The notes below the pieces were generated by a model that was not told the DNA's origin, searched no databases, and saw nothing but the letters and a program-made list of their open reading frames with translations. A stretch of DNA of 64,000 bases from Desulfuromonadaceae bacterium (GTDB taxonomy: Bacteria > Desulfobacterota > Desulfuromonadia > Desulfuromonadales > Desulfuromonadaceae). Below, piece after piece: positions 45,928-55,931 of this stretch (positions within the stretch are counted from its first letter, which is position 1; each line of letters begins with the position of its first letter). The translations under genes were made by a program, and so were the position numbers. The stretch spans positions 1-64,000 of the forward strand of contig JAFGXV010000026.1 in the NCBI GenBank assembly GCA_016936455.1, in the 5' to 3' direction.

Positions 45928-46362
45928 ATGATCGAGATACGGGGCGACATGTGGGATTATCTGGGACAATGTCCGATTGTTGTCACCACGGGCGGTCTGG
46001 TGTTGAAGAATGGCTGTTGCGTCATGCCCCGTGGCTGCGCACGTCAGGCAAAAGAGCGTTTCCCTGATCTGGCGCAGGATTTGGGCCAACGGATTTGTGG
46101 ACAAGGCAATCATGTACAGCTGTTTGTCTATGAACAGGGAGAGCTGATTGCCTTTCCGGTAGAAGCCTCACCGTTTGACGTGCCCGAGTTTTCATTGATT
46201 CGCCGCTCAGCCCTTGAACTGCGAGAACTGACGGATCGTCATGGCTGGCATCAGGTGGTGCTGCCGCGTCCCGGATGTGGTGGCGGAGGGCTGCTCTGGA
46301 ACGAGGTCCGACCCTGCCTTGAACCCTGTCTGGATGATCGTTTCCTGGTTATCACACATTAA
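45928..46362 (+). CDS. Macro-domain-like ADP-ribose-binding protein
   Basis: This 144-residue protein resembles stand-alone macro-like domains of phage and bacteria. It opens with EIRGDMWDYLGQCPIVVTTGG, followed by KNGCCVMPRGCARQAKERFPDL, and a late glycine loop LPRPGCGGGGLLW. In such domains the first aspartate and the two loops bind ADP-ribose or similar compounds. No active residues for ADP-ribosyl removal can be assigned with certainty. It is divergent from thrC and converges on the ABC binding-protein gene. Confidence 0.75.
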   Translation: MIEIRGDMWDYLGQCPIVVTTGGLVLKNGCCVMPRGCARQAKERFPDLAQDLGQRICGQGNHVQLFVYEQGELIAFPVEASPFDVPEFSLIRRSALELRELTDRHGWHQVVLPRPGCGGGGLLWNEVRPCLEPCLDDRFLVITH

Positions 46363-46426
46363 AAAACACTGTCCGCTGTTCGCCTTATTCCGCGACAGAT
46401 TATACACCCGCTGGGTGGTTGGTGGG

Positions 46427-47353
46427 TTACAGTTCCGGGATTTGTTCAATGATGCGCTGTTGCCTGAGAAATTCGGCTGTCTGGCGCAGGCTGTGGCGGA
46501 TGCTGTCATCCAGAACAAGCTGATACTGATGGCGTTGCATGGCGCGGATGGTCACCTCAAGGGGCAGGTTGAGGGTCTCGGCAATGATCTGACGGGCTTT
46601 CTGAGGCTGTTGCTGCAGAAAATCGAGGGCCTGTAGCAGCGCCTGCTTGAAGGCCTGCAGCTGGTCGGGGTGAGCAGCGATAAAGCGTTTGTCGCCGACA
46701 ATCAGGATCGGGTAGTTGTTGCCGAGCCCTCCCAGGGTGGTGAGTTGATGGGCTCCATACTGTTCGGCTTGCGAGGGTGTGGGTTCGCTGGCGGCAAACG
46801 CATCAATGGATCCGGCCTGCAGGGCTTCCACCAGCGTTGCCGGGCGCAGGTCGATCAATTGAACATCTGTTTGCGTCAGACCGCTGTTTGCCAGCAGCTG
46901 TTCAAGGCCGCCGTAGGTCGACGTTCCTTTCTTGACGCCGATCCGCCGGCCGCGCAGATCGGCAACGGTCTGAATTGCGGGATCCATGACCATCAGCCGG
47001 TGGCGGTGCTCGCCCTTAGCGTGGCTGGCAATCAGTTCGAGGGGGAACTGCCGTGCCAGCGCGATGAGAGCGGTGGTGTCGCCCATGGTCGCGATATCGG
47101 CGGCCCCGGATGTCAGGGCTTCGGCGCAAGCCGGTCCGCTGCTGAACATCTGGCTCTCAACCGCTAGTCCCTGTGCAGTGAAAAATTTTTTTTTCACTGC
47201 CAGAATTGGCAAAACACTGCCAATACGGTTCTGAAAGGCAAAGCGCAACAGGCGTTCGTTGTCTTGTGCGGCTGTTGAAGAAAGTGGAAAGCTCAGGGCC
47301 AGCAGCACGAGGGCGGGAAACAGGCGGGGCGGGAGCCGAAAATGCGCAATCAA
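46427..47353 (-). CDS. NitT/TauT-type ABC transporter substrate-binding protein
   Basis: This 308-residue periplasmic binding protein has a signal peptide (about 1-29, STAAQ) and a two-lobe SsuA/TauA/ThiY-like fold. Visible elements are IGSVLPILAVKKKFFTAQGL, GAADIATMGDT, LRGRRIGVKKGTSTYGGLEQLL and AFAASEPTPSQAE. Relatives bind sulfonates, nitrate, bicarbonate or thiamine precursors, so the ligand is open. The likely start is TTG 47353, overlapping the stop of the ATPase gene by four bases (TTGA) with GAGGTG upstream. It is the last gene of the porin-permease-ATPase-binding-protein operon. Confidence 0.9.
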   Translation of the reverse strand: MIAHFRLPPRLFPALVLLALSFPLSSTAAQDNERLLRFAFQNRIGSVLPILAVKKKFFTAQGLAVESQMFSSGPACAEALTSGAADIATMGDTTALIALARQFPLELIASHAKGEHRHRLMVMDPAIQTVADLRGRRIGVKKGTSTYGGLEQLLANSGLTQTDVQLIDLRPATLVEALQAGSIDAFAASEPTPSQAEQYGAHQLTTLGGLGNNYPILIVGDKRFIAAHPDQLQAFKQALLQALDFLQQQPQKARQIIAETLNLPLEVTIRAMQRHQYQLVLDDSIRHSLRQTAEFLRQQRIIEQIPEL

Positions 47354-48135
47354 TTTTCACCTCGGTGACAGGGTTTCAGGCAGCAGGGTAACTGGTTCAG
47401 CTGTTCACGCAGCTGCTTGGTCAATTTCTGTATAGCCATGCTGGAGCGCAGGCGTGGACGCGGCATGTCGATCACCATGTCGGTATGAAGATTGTGGGGT
47501 GCGGGTCCAAAGATCAGCACCCGATCCGCCAGATAGGCGGCCTCTTCGACGCTGTGGGTGATGTAGAGAACCGTGTGCTGTTCACGCTGCCAGAGTTCCA
47601 GAAGGGTGTCCTGCAGATGTTCGCGGCTGTTGGCGTCGAGAGCGCTGAAGGGTTCATCCATCAGCAGCGCCTGAGGTTTCAATGCCAGAATGCGGGCAAT
47701 GGCAACCCGCTGGCGCATTCCGCCGGAAAGCATGGCCGGCCAGTCTTTGGCGTGCTGCTGCATGCCCACCTGTTGCAGTGCCAGCTCCGCCTGTTTTTTT
47801 GCCTCGTTTTTGCTGTAACCATTGTGGCGCAGGCCAAACAGGACATTGCCCAGCACGTTTAGCCAGGGAAAAAGGGTGGCATCCTGAAACACCACCCCGC
47901 GATGCGGGGACGGACCGTTAATGGGTTGCCTGGCAAAGGTTATCCGTCCCTGGCTGGGCTGGATAAAGCCGGCCGCCAGATTGAGCAGGGTGGTCTTGCC
48001 GCAGCCGCTTGGCCCCAGGACGCACACAAACTGGTGGGCCGGGATATGCAGGGACAGGTCGCTGAGAATCGGGGGAGCGTCCGTCACGTGCGGCTGGTCT
48101 GAGTACTGCTTGCTGACCCGATCAAAGTGGAACAT
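47350..48135 (-). CDS. NitT/TauT-type ABC transporter ATP-binding protein
   Basis: This 261-residue ATPase has Walker A GPSGCGKTT, Q-loop VVFQDATLFPWLNV, signature LSGGMRQRVAIAR, Walker B LLMDEPFSALD and the H-loop YITHSVEEA. It belongs to the SsuB/TauB/NrtD group and energises uptake with the permease encoded just upstream. Its start coincides with the permease stop, and its stop overlaps the binding-protein start. Confidence 0.95.
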   Translation of the reverse strand: MFHFDRVSKQYSDQPHVTDAPPILSDLSLHIPAHQFVCVLGPSGCGKTTLLNLAAGFIQPSQGRITFARQPINGPSPHRGVVFQDATLFPWLNVLGNVLFGLRHNGYSKNEAKKQAELALQQVGMQQHAKDWPAMLSGGMRQRVAIARILALKPQALLMDEPFSALDANSREHLQDTLLELWQREQHTVLYITHSVEEAAYLADRVLIFGPAPHNLHTDMVIDMPRPRLRSSMAIQKLTKQLREQLNQLPCCLKPCHRGEN

Positions 48136-48947
48136 CAGGATCTCCTGCCTGTGAGCGTCCAGCGCTCCAGCGTGCGCCGTTCCAGCGTACGGAAAAGACC
48201 CTGTTCGAATAGCAGGCCGATCAGGCAGATCATCAGGATGCAGGCCAGTGCCGACGGATAGTCCAGTGACCAGCGCGCTTCGATGATCGAGAATCCCAGA
48301 CCGCTTCCGGTGCCAACCACCATTTCAGCCGCCACCAGAACGCGCCAGCTGTTGCCCAGACCGATGCGCAGGCCGCTGAGCAGAGCGGGCAGGGCCGCCG
48401 GCAGCAGCACCTGGAAAAACAGTGCCCGCTCACGGGTTCCCAGCATTTGAGCGGCACGGATCAGGGCGATGTCAACGCGCTTGATGCCATGAAGGGTGGC
48501 TTGGGCAATGGGCGCAAAGGCGGTGACGGCGATCATGAAACGGGTGGCTCCCTCACCGATGCCGAAGATCAGGATGGCCACCGGAATCCAGGCCAGACCG
48601 GGAATGAGCAGCAACAGCAGGGGAATCGGGGCCAGCATCCGCTCCAGCCACCACCAACGGGCGCAGCCGACACCGAACAGCAGTCCGCATGCGGCGGCCA
48701 AGGTAAAGGCATTGAACCAACGGACCAGGCTGGTGAGGGTGTGAAGATACAGGCTGTGTCCGGTCAGGGGCCGACCGCTGAGCAACTCACCCAGTCGGCA
48801 CAGGGTCGTCCAAGGGGTTGGAAATGGAACACCGCGCCAGTGGCTGACCAGTTCGGCTACCAGTTGCCAGCCGAGAACAATCACCAGACAGGGCAGCAGC
48901 AGGCTGATCAGCCGTTGTGCCACGGGATGCTGAAAACGACGGATCAT
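48135..48947 (-). CDS. NitT/TauT-type ABC transporter permease
   Basis: This 270-residue inner-membrane protein has about six helices and the EAA-like loop AAQMLGTRERALFFQVLLPAALPALLSGLRIGLG, which docks with the ATPase. ATG 48947 lies four bases after the porin stop codon. The frame is open upstream to 49025, but that part lies inside the porin gene and lacks permease features. Confidence 0.93.
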   Translation of the reverse strand: MIRRFQHPVAQRLISLLLPCLVIVLGWQLVAELVSHWRGVPFPTPWTTLCRLGELLSGRPLTGHSLYLHTLTSLVRWFNAFTLAAACGLLFGVGCARWWWLERMLAPIPLLLLLIPGLAWIPVAILIFGIGEGATRFMIAVTAFAPIAQATLHGIKRVDIALIRAAQMLGTRERALFFQVLLPAALPALLSGLRIGLGNSWRVLVAAEMVVGTGSGLGFSIIEARWSLDYPSALACILMICLIGLLFEQGLFRTLERRTLERWTLTGRRS

Positions 48948-48951
48948 GAGC

Positions 48952-50316
48952 TCAAATCTGGTAGTGGTACTGCAACTGGGCAAAAAACCAGTCCGCTGCA
49001 CTGTTGTCGCTGATGTTTTTGACAAACGGGCCGGGCCAGAAGTGGCTGTAGCCCAGCATCAGCATGAGGGAGTCGTTGCGCGACGATTTGGGAAGGGGCA
49101 GGTCGCAGCTGAAGATCAGATCAATCTCATCACCAAGCCGACTGCCGCTGCGCCCGCTCTTGTCGCGGTAGAGACTGCCATTGAGCGACCAGCCATCTTT
49201 TCCCGACGCCAGCCAGAAACGATGCAGTTCCATTAACAGAGACATCTTTTTGCGCGGAAAGAGCTCCACGTTGCACTGGAGGTCATGCAGATTGCTCCAG
49301 TCGAGCAGATTCATGCGGCCATACATTTTGTCACGAGCTCCGAACACGCCCATGAAACCTTCATGTGTGCCGTCTTCGGGGTCGGTGTCGCCGGAGGCAT
49401 AGCTGTATTCAAGGCTCAGGTCCGGATGCCAGGTTGATTCCTTGAAGTGATGGCCGAACTTGAGGTGCCCGCCCCAGGCCTCGATGTCGTCATCCCCATA
49501 GTGCCCCCATTGGTTAACCACTGTTGCATCGAGGAAATAGTTCTTAGCATCCAGGGTCGTGCGCAGTCCCAGGTTGTGGCAGAGCAGATCATCACTGTTT
49601 CCTTTTTCCCCCAGGTAATTGTCGTGTTCATCGGTTTTGAGGACATAAAAGGGTTCGATGGCCCAGTTGTCAGCCAGCTGAAAATGACTGTAACTGCCAA
49701 GACCATACTGGGCGTGGCGGTTGTGCAGCGAGAACTGCTCCGGCTCATGAAGAATATGGCCTCCCCACAGCAGATCGATAAAATTCTGGTCGTGGCGCCA
49801 GCTGATTTTAATGGCGTCCCAGTGATAGCGACCACTGTTGCCCCAACTGCCCGGACCGAAAATACGATTGTTGCCATAGGCGATGGATTGCCGTCCCGCC
49901 CGGAGGCTCCAGTCGCTGTTCGGTAGGTTGCGCAGTTCGAGATAGGTCTGATACAGCTCCCAGTGGTCTTCATACGAATTGTTTTCATGGTCGTACTTTG
50001 AGCTGTAGAAAAAGCTGTTCGCGTCGAGGTCGCTTTCAAACACGCGGGCATCCTGAATGCCGACGGCCAGGATCAGATTGGGATGCAGACGCAGAGTACC
50101 GCCGACACGCAGTCGGTGTAGCCAGAAACCATCACAGCTTTCACCTTTGGCCGGGTTTTCGCCGTAAGCTTTCAGATTGAAGTGGTGCTGGTATTCATAG
50201 CGATAGCGCAGGTCCAGATAGATGGAATAGGGTTTCTCTTCGCCGGTTGCAGCAAAGGCTGGCATGGCCGTCAGGGTGAGGAACATAAAAAGGAGCAGTA
50301 ACCGCAATAAGAACAT
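48952..50316 (-). CDS. Outer-membrane porin, alginate-export family
   Basis: This 454-residue protein has a signal peptide (about 1-22, PAFAA) and an 18-strand-type barrel matching the alginate-export (AlgE-like) family: YLDLRYRYEYQHHFN, the conserved LRAGRQSIAYGNNRIFGPGSW block near 160, and the final FFAQLQYHYQI. GAGGA lies eight bases before ATG 50316. It is the first gene of an operon with a complete ABC importer, so it probably lets the same substrate cross the outer membrane. Many family members are not linked to alginate. Confidence 0.88.
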   Translation of the reverse strand: MFLLRLLLLFMFLTLTAMPAFAATGEEKPYSIYLDLRYRYEYQHHFNLKAYGENPAKGESCDGFWLHRLRVGGTLRLHPNLILAVGIQDARVFESDLDANSFFYSSKYDHENNSYEDHWELYQTYLELRNLPNSDWSLRAGRQSIAYGNNRIFGPGSWGNSGRYHWDAIKISWRHDQNFIDLLWGGHILHEPEQFSLHNRHAQYGLGSYSHFQLADNWAIEPFYVLKTDEHDNYLGEKGNSDDLLCHNLGLRTTLDAKNYFLDATVVNQWGHYGDDDIEAWGGHLKFGHHFKESTWHPDLSLEYSYASGDTDPEDGTHEGFMGVFGARDKMYGRMNLLDWSNLHDLQCNVELFPRKKMSLLMELHRFWLASGKDGWSLNGSLYRDKSGRSGSRLGDEIDLIFSCDLPLPKSSRNDSLMLMLGYSHFWPGPFVKNISDNSAADWFFAQLQYHYQI

Positions 50317-50518
50317 GGCAATATCCTCAGGCCAATAACGCCGGACAGGATTCAGCGGGGCATCTCTGCCCACCGAACAGAAGCAGATTTATAGCATCCG
50401 AACAGCCGGAAGAACAAATTGGAAAAAATAATTATACATGTACAAATGATAGGAATTCCCTCTTTATTAAATTGAGTTCTAGCGATAGAGAGGGGGGAGG
50501 ATAGTGTGTAGGGAGGAC

Positions 50519-50548
50519 AAAAAAACGGGGAGGCACTTGCCTCCCCGT
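50519..50548 (-). terminator. Rho-independent terminator of the malic enzyme gene
   Basis: ACGGGGAGGC and GCCTCCCCGT form a 10-bp stem with a four-base loop. On the minus strand it runs into T7, 27 bases after the maeB stop codon. Confidence 0.92.
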
Positions 50549-50574
50549 AGGTGTCTGTTGACGTATGCAGTTTT

Positions 50575-52860
<2,286 letters not shown>

Positions 52861-53444
52861 GTTTTAATGGTCCTTTCTGTTTTTAGTTTCAATAAATATT
52901 GGCGCACTGATCAGGAAGCCATAGCAGTGTGACAGATACATCGAATGGATGCGCCGCTGGTATTTTAGTGAAATTGAAGGGTCAAAAATAATTCTATCTA
53001 CGGACTCTTGTCAAGATTCAATCAGCAAAAAACATGCAAAATGTAACCCTGTTCTTTTTTTTTGAAAATGCCAATTTTTTTGAGTGCGTTTGAAGCTCTC
53101 AGCTTGGTGTGGCTAAGGCCTGTGGCAGATTGTATGGCTGTTTTTGTGGATGCTGTGGCAGGTTTTCGCCAGTTTGTTCGTGAGGTCGTTGCGGGAAAAT
53201 TTCGGACTGCGGCGTTGGTCTGATGAATCCTTTTTTACGAAATAACGATGTTATTTTTTTACTGAAACGAAATATTGAACCAGCTTTTGAATGTGTCGCG
53301 GGAGCTTCCTTATCGCATTCTGGTGGTTTGCGTCGATTTTATTTGAATGATACAATGCAACACTTAAACGCTTGATGTGTCGCTCAGCGCGGGTTTTTTT
53401 CAGAGTGGCGAAGTATTTTTAACGTTCAAATGGATGGTGCTTCA
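52861..53444. other. Intergenic region between divergent maeB and hldD
   Basis: This 584-base stretch is richer in A and T than its neighbours, with several T tracts. It holds a convincing promoter for hldD at 53328-53356. A 51-codon frame from ATG 53068 to TGA 53221-53223 has no ribosome binding site and no recognisable content. I found no tRNA, strong hairpin or repeat in it. Confidence 0.6.
53328..53356 (+). promoter_or_regulatory. Sigma-70 promoter of hldD
   Basis: TTGCGT (53328-53333), a 17-base spacer and TACAAT (53351-53356) lie about 90 bases before the hldD start codon. Confidence 0.65.
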
Positions 53445-54443
53445 ATGATTATAGTTACGGGTGGGGCCGGATTCATCGGCAGTGCACTGGTCTGGCGTCT
53501 CAATCAGCTGGGTCGCGAAGATATCCTGATTGTCGATTCACTTGGCAGCACCGATAAGTGGAAGAATCTGGTGGCGTTGCGCTATGCCGATTACATGGAA
53601 AAAGATGACTTTCTGCAACTGATTCTCACAGACCAGTTGCAGGACTGCTTTGATTTCGGAGAGCGCGGGCTGGAAGCGATTCTTCATATGGGAGCCTGCT
53701 CGGCGACGACTGAAAAAGATGCGCGCTATCTGATTCATAACAATTTTGAGTATACCAAGCAGTTGGCATTGCTGGCGTTACATACGGAGGCCCGTTTTAT
53801 CTATGCTTCAAGTGCTGCAACCTACGGTGATGGCAGTCAGGGCTTCGTGGACGACGAAAACGGACTTGATTGTCTGCGGCCATTGAACATGTACGGCTAT
53901 TCCAAGCAGATGTTCGATCAGTGGGCGCGTCGCGAGGGCCTGTTTAAGCAGATCGTCGGGCTGAAGTTTTTTAACGTGTTCGGACCTAATGAATACCATA
54001 AGGGGGATATGCGTTCACTGGTGATCAAGGCGTTTGAGCAGATTCAGCAGACCGGGCGCATCGGCCTGTTCAAGTCTTATCGTAGCGACTATGCCGATGG
54101 AGAGCAGCAGCGAGATTTTGTCTATGTCAAGGATGTGGTTGATATGACATTGTTTTTTCTTGATAAGCCCGACCTGGGTGGTCTTTATAATATCGGCAGT
54201 TCGGCGGCTCACAGCTGGAATGAACTGGCACATGCCATTTTTGCGTCTCTGGATCGTGTGCCAGCTATTGACTACATTGATATGCCGGACAATCTGCGTG
54301 ACAAGTACCAGTATTACACCTGCTCTGATGTGAGCAAGCTGCGCGCCGTTGGCTATACGGGGGTGCAGACTTCTCTGGATGAGGCTGTGCGTGACTATGT
54401 GGTCAACTATCTGCTCCCTCATGGTTACCTCGGAGATTTTTGA
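53445..54443 (+). CDS. hldD: ADP-L-glycero-D-manno-heptose 6-epimerase
   Basis: This 332-residue extended SDR enzyme makes ADP-L-glycero-D-manno-heptose for the LPS inner core. The N terminus MIIVTGGAGFIGS gives the NADP-binding fold. ASSAATYGDGSQGF and the catalytic YGYSK match the family closely, as does FFNVFGPNEYHKGDMRS. ATG 53445 is chosen over 53430 because the protein then begins with the Rossmann strand; GGATGG lies upstream. Its presence supports a Gram-negative outer membrane with heptose-containing LPS. Confidence 0.95.
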   Translation: MIIVTGGAGFIGSALVWRLNQLGREDILIVDSLGSTDKWKNLVALRYADYMEKDDFLQLILTDQLQDCFDFGERGLEAILHMGACSATTEKDARYLIHNNFEYTKQLALLALHTEARFIYASSAATYGDGSQGFVDDENGLDCLRPLNMYGYSKQMFDQWARREGLFKQIVGLKFFNVFGPNEYHKGDMRSLVIKAFEQIQQTGRIGLFKSYRSDYADGEQQRDFVYVKDVVDMTLFFLDKPDLGGLYNIGSSAAHSWNELAHAIFASLDRVPAIDYIDMPDNLRDKYQYYTCSDVSKLRAVGYTGVQTSLDEAVRDYVVNYLLPHGYLGDF

Positions 54444-54530
54444 CCCACCTTTTCTGCCTGAGGCGACAGGATATGGCCGGTACAGTGTGATCATTGTGAT
54501 ACGACGATTCGGGAAGGGCGTGTAGCGGAT

Positions 54531-55931
54531 TTGAATAGCACTCTTCTGCTCATCTTTTATTTTCTGCTTCTGGTCTGCGGTGCGTTTGTTGCTATGATCG
54601 CGGGCCGGCTGCCTTTTGACGGCAGTCTGCCCTGGTTTGCGTCGACCTTCGTTATCGGGGCGGCTCTGGCGTTGATTGGACGTCGTTGGGGTCGAGGCGT
54701 TCTGTTGCTGGCTGTGCCGCTGTCGGTCCTGACGGCCCATTCACTTCAGCAAAAATTTCTTCCCTTGTCAGTGGATGCGCCGGACTTCCGTCGTGCCAAC
54801 CCGGTCGCGCAGCCTGTTGAGGTGTTTCGTTCCATTCGCGAGCAGTTGCTGCCGTTGCGCCCGGTTCTGCTTGAGGGCGCGGATCAGAGGCTTGCCGGAC
54901 TCGAACTTGAGCTGGCGCAGGGACTTTCCATTGCCGTTGTCGCGGCATCCTTGCCCGGGGCGTCGAGTCTGACAACCGATGATCGGGGCGCCCTGTATGT
55001 GAGTGCGCCGGAATTTGGCCTGATTTATCGCCTGTTGGATGAAAATGGGGACGGGTTGTTTGAACAGCGTTCCGTCTTCTGCCGTGATCTTGAACAGCCG
55101 ATGGGGATCGGTTGGCACGACGGCACGTTGTTGGTGGCAACCCGTACGGCGCTGCTCTGTTTGCGGGATGATGATGGTAATGGCGTCGTGGATGGCCGAG
55201 AGGTTGTCGCCTCCGATCTGCCTGCGGCGTCAGCCGGCGAGCTGCGATCGGTGCTGGCTGCCGAAGATGGCGTTTATGTGAGCATTGCCGGGCGGCATGG
55301 TGAGGGCGTAGGGAACGATTGGCGCGAGGCCAGTATTCTGAAAATCTATCCTCAGGGAAAGACGGAACTGTTCGCCGGCGGGATTCATCAGTGTCGTGGG
55401 CTGGCGCGTCATCCGTTGAGTGGATCCCTGTGGGGCAGCGACGATTCTCCGGAGAGCCTCGATTTTTCTTCACGGCCTGATGAGATCAATGTCTTGTTTG
55501 CCCACCAGGATTATGGCTGGCCATTTTGTTATGGCAACCGCAAACCCGATCAAAAACTCGGCACGGTGGAGATCTGTCAGGCGACGCGACCGGCTCTGCT
55601 GACGCTGCTGCCACATGCGGTCCCCGGCGCACTGGTTTTCGGTTATCCCCTGATGGGTGCTGAGGTCTACCGCCATATGCTGTACGTGGTGCTGGAGGGG
55701 CGCGGAGATGATCCCCAGCGCCAAGGTTTTCGGCTGGTAGGTATGCCATTGGCTGCTGATGGTCGCGCACTGGGCTGGTCTGTTGACCTGGTGCGCGGCT
55801 GGGCATCGCCGGAGGGTGAAAAAATCGATGGAATGCCCACCGGCGTCACGGCGCTAGGTCATGCGCTGTATGTCAGTGATCGCCAGAACGGTGCCATCTA
55901 TCGCATTGTAATCCCACCTGCTGTTCAATGA
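54531..55931 (+). CDS. Membrane-anchored PQQ/sorbosone-dehydrogenase-like beta-propeller protein
   Basis: This 466-residue protein has two to three N-terminal helices (about 1-70) and a periplasmic six-bladed propeller of the glucose/sorbosone dehydrogenase type (about 125-460). Visible pieces are SLTTDDRGALYVSA, QPMGIGWHDGTLLVA, HQCRGLARHPLSGSLWGSDDS and DGMPTGVTALGHALYVSDRQNGAIYRI. PQQ or sugar binding is inferred from the family and not proven. The likely start is TTG 54531. Its stop overlaps the start of the AddB-like gene (ATGA), so it heads a tightly coupled operon with DNA-repair genes, an odd pairing. Confidence 0.75.
   Translation: MNSTLLLIFYFLLLVCGAFVAMIAGRLPFDGSLPWFASTFVIGAALALIGRRWGRGVLLLAVPLSVLTAHSLQQKFLPLSVDAPDFRRANPVAQPVEVFRSIREQLLPLRPVLLEGADQRLAGLELELAQGLSIAVVAASLPGASSLTTDDRGALYVSAPEFGLIYRLLDENGDGLFEQRSVFCRDLEQPMGIGWHDGTLLVATRTALLCLRDDDGNGVVDGREVVASDLPAASAGELRSVLAAEDGVYVSIAGRHGEGVGNDWREASILKIYPQGKTELFAGGIHQCRGLARHPLSGSLWGSDDSPESLDFSSRPDEINVLFAHQDYGWPFCYGNRKPDQKLGTVEICQATRPALLTLLPHAVPGALVFGYPLMGAEVYRHMLYVVLEGRGDDPQRQGFRLVGMPLAADGRALGWSVDLVRGWASPEGEKIDGMPTGVTALGHALYVSDRQNGAIYRIVIPPAVQ

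Noticed and set aside
50429-50446. Palindrome-like TATACATGTACA region upstream of the porin gene
   Set aside because: Short, AT-rich and imperfect. It overlaps a TATAAT-like minus-strand sequence, but no acceptable -35 was found, so neither promoter nor operator could be supported.
53068-53223. 51-codon plus-strand frame in the maeB-hldD gap
   Set aside because: Preceded by a T tract with no ribosome binding site, and no protein family recognised.
53281-53330. Possible small RNA in the hldD leader
   Set aside because: No terminator or stable hairpin seen near it; the T-rich stretches alone are not evidence.
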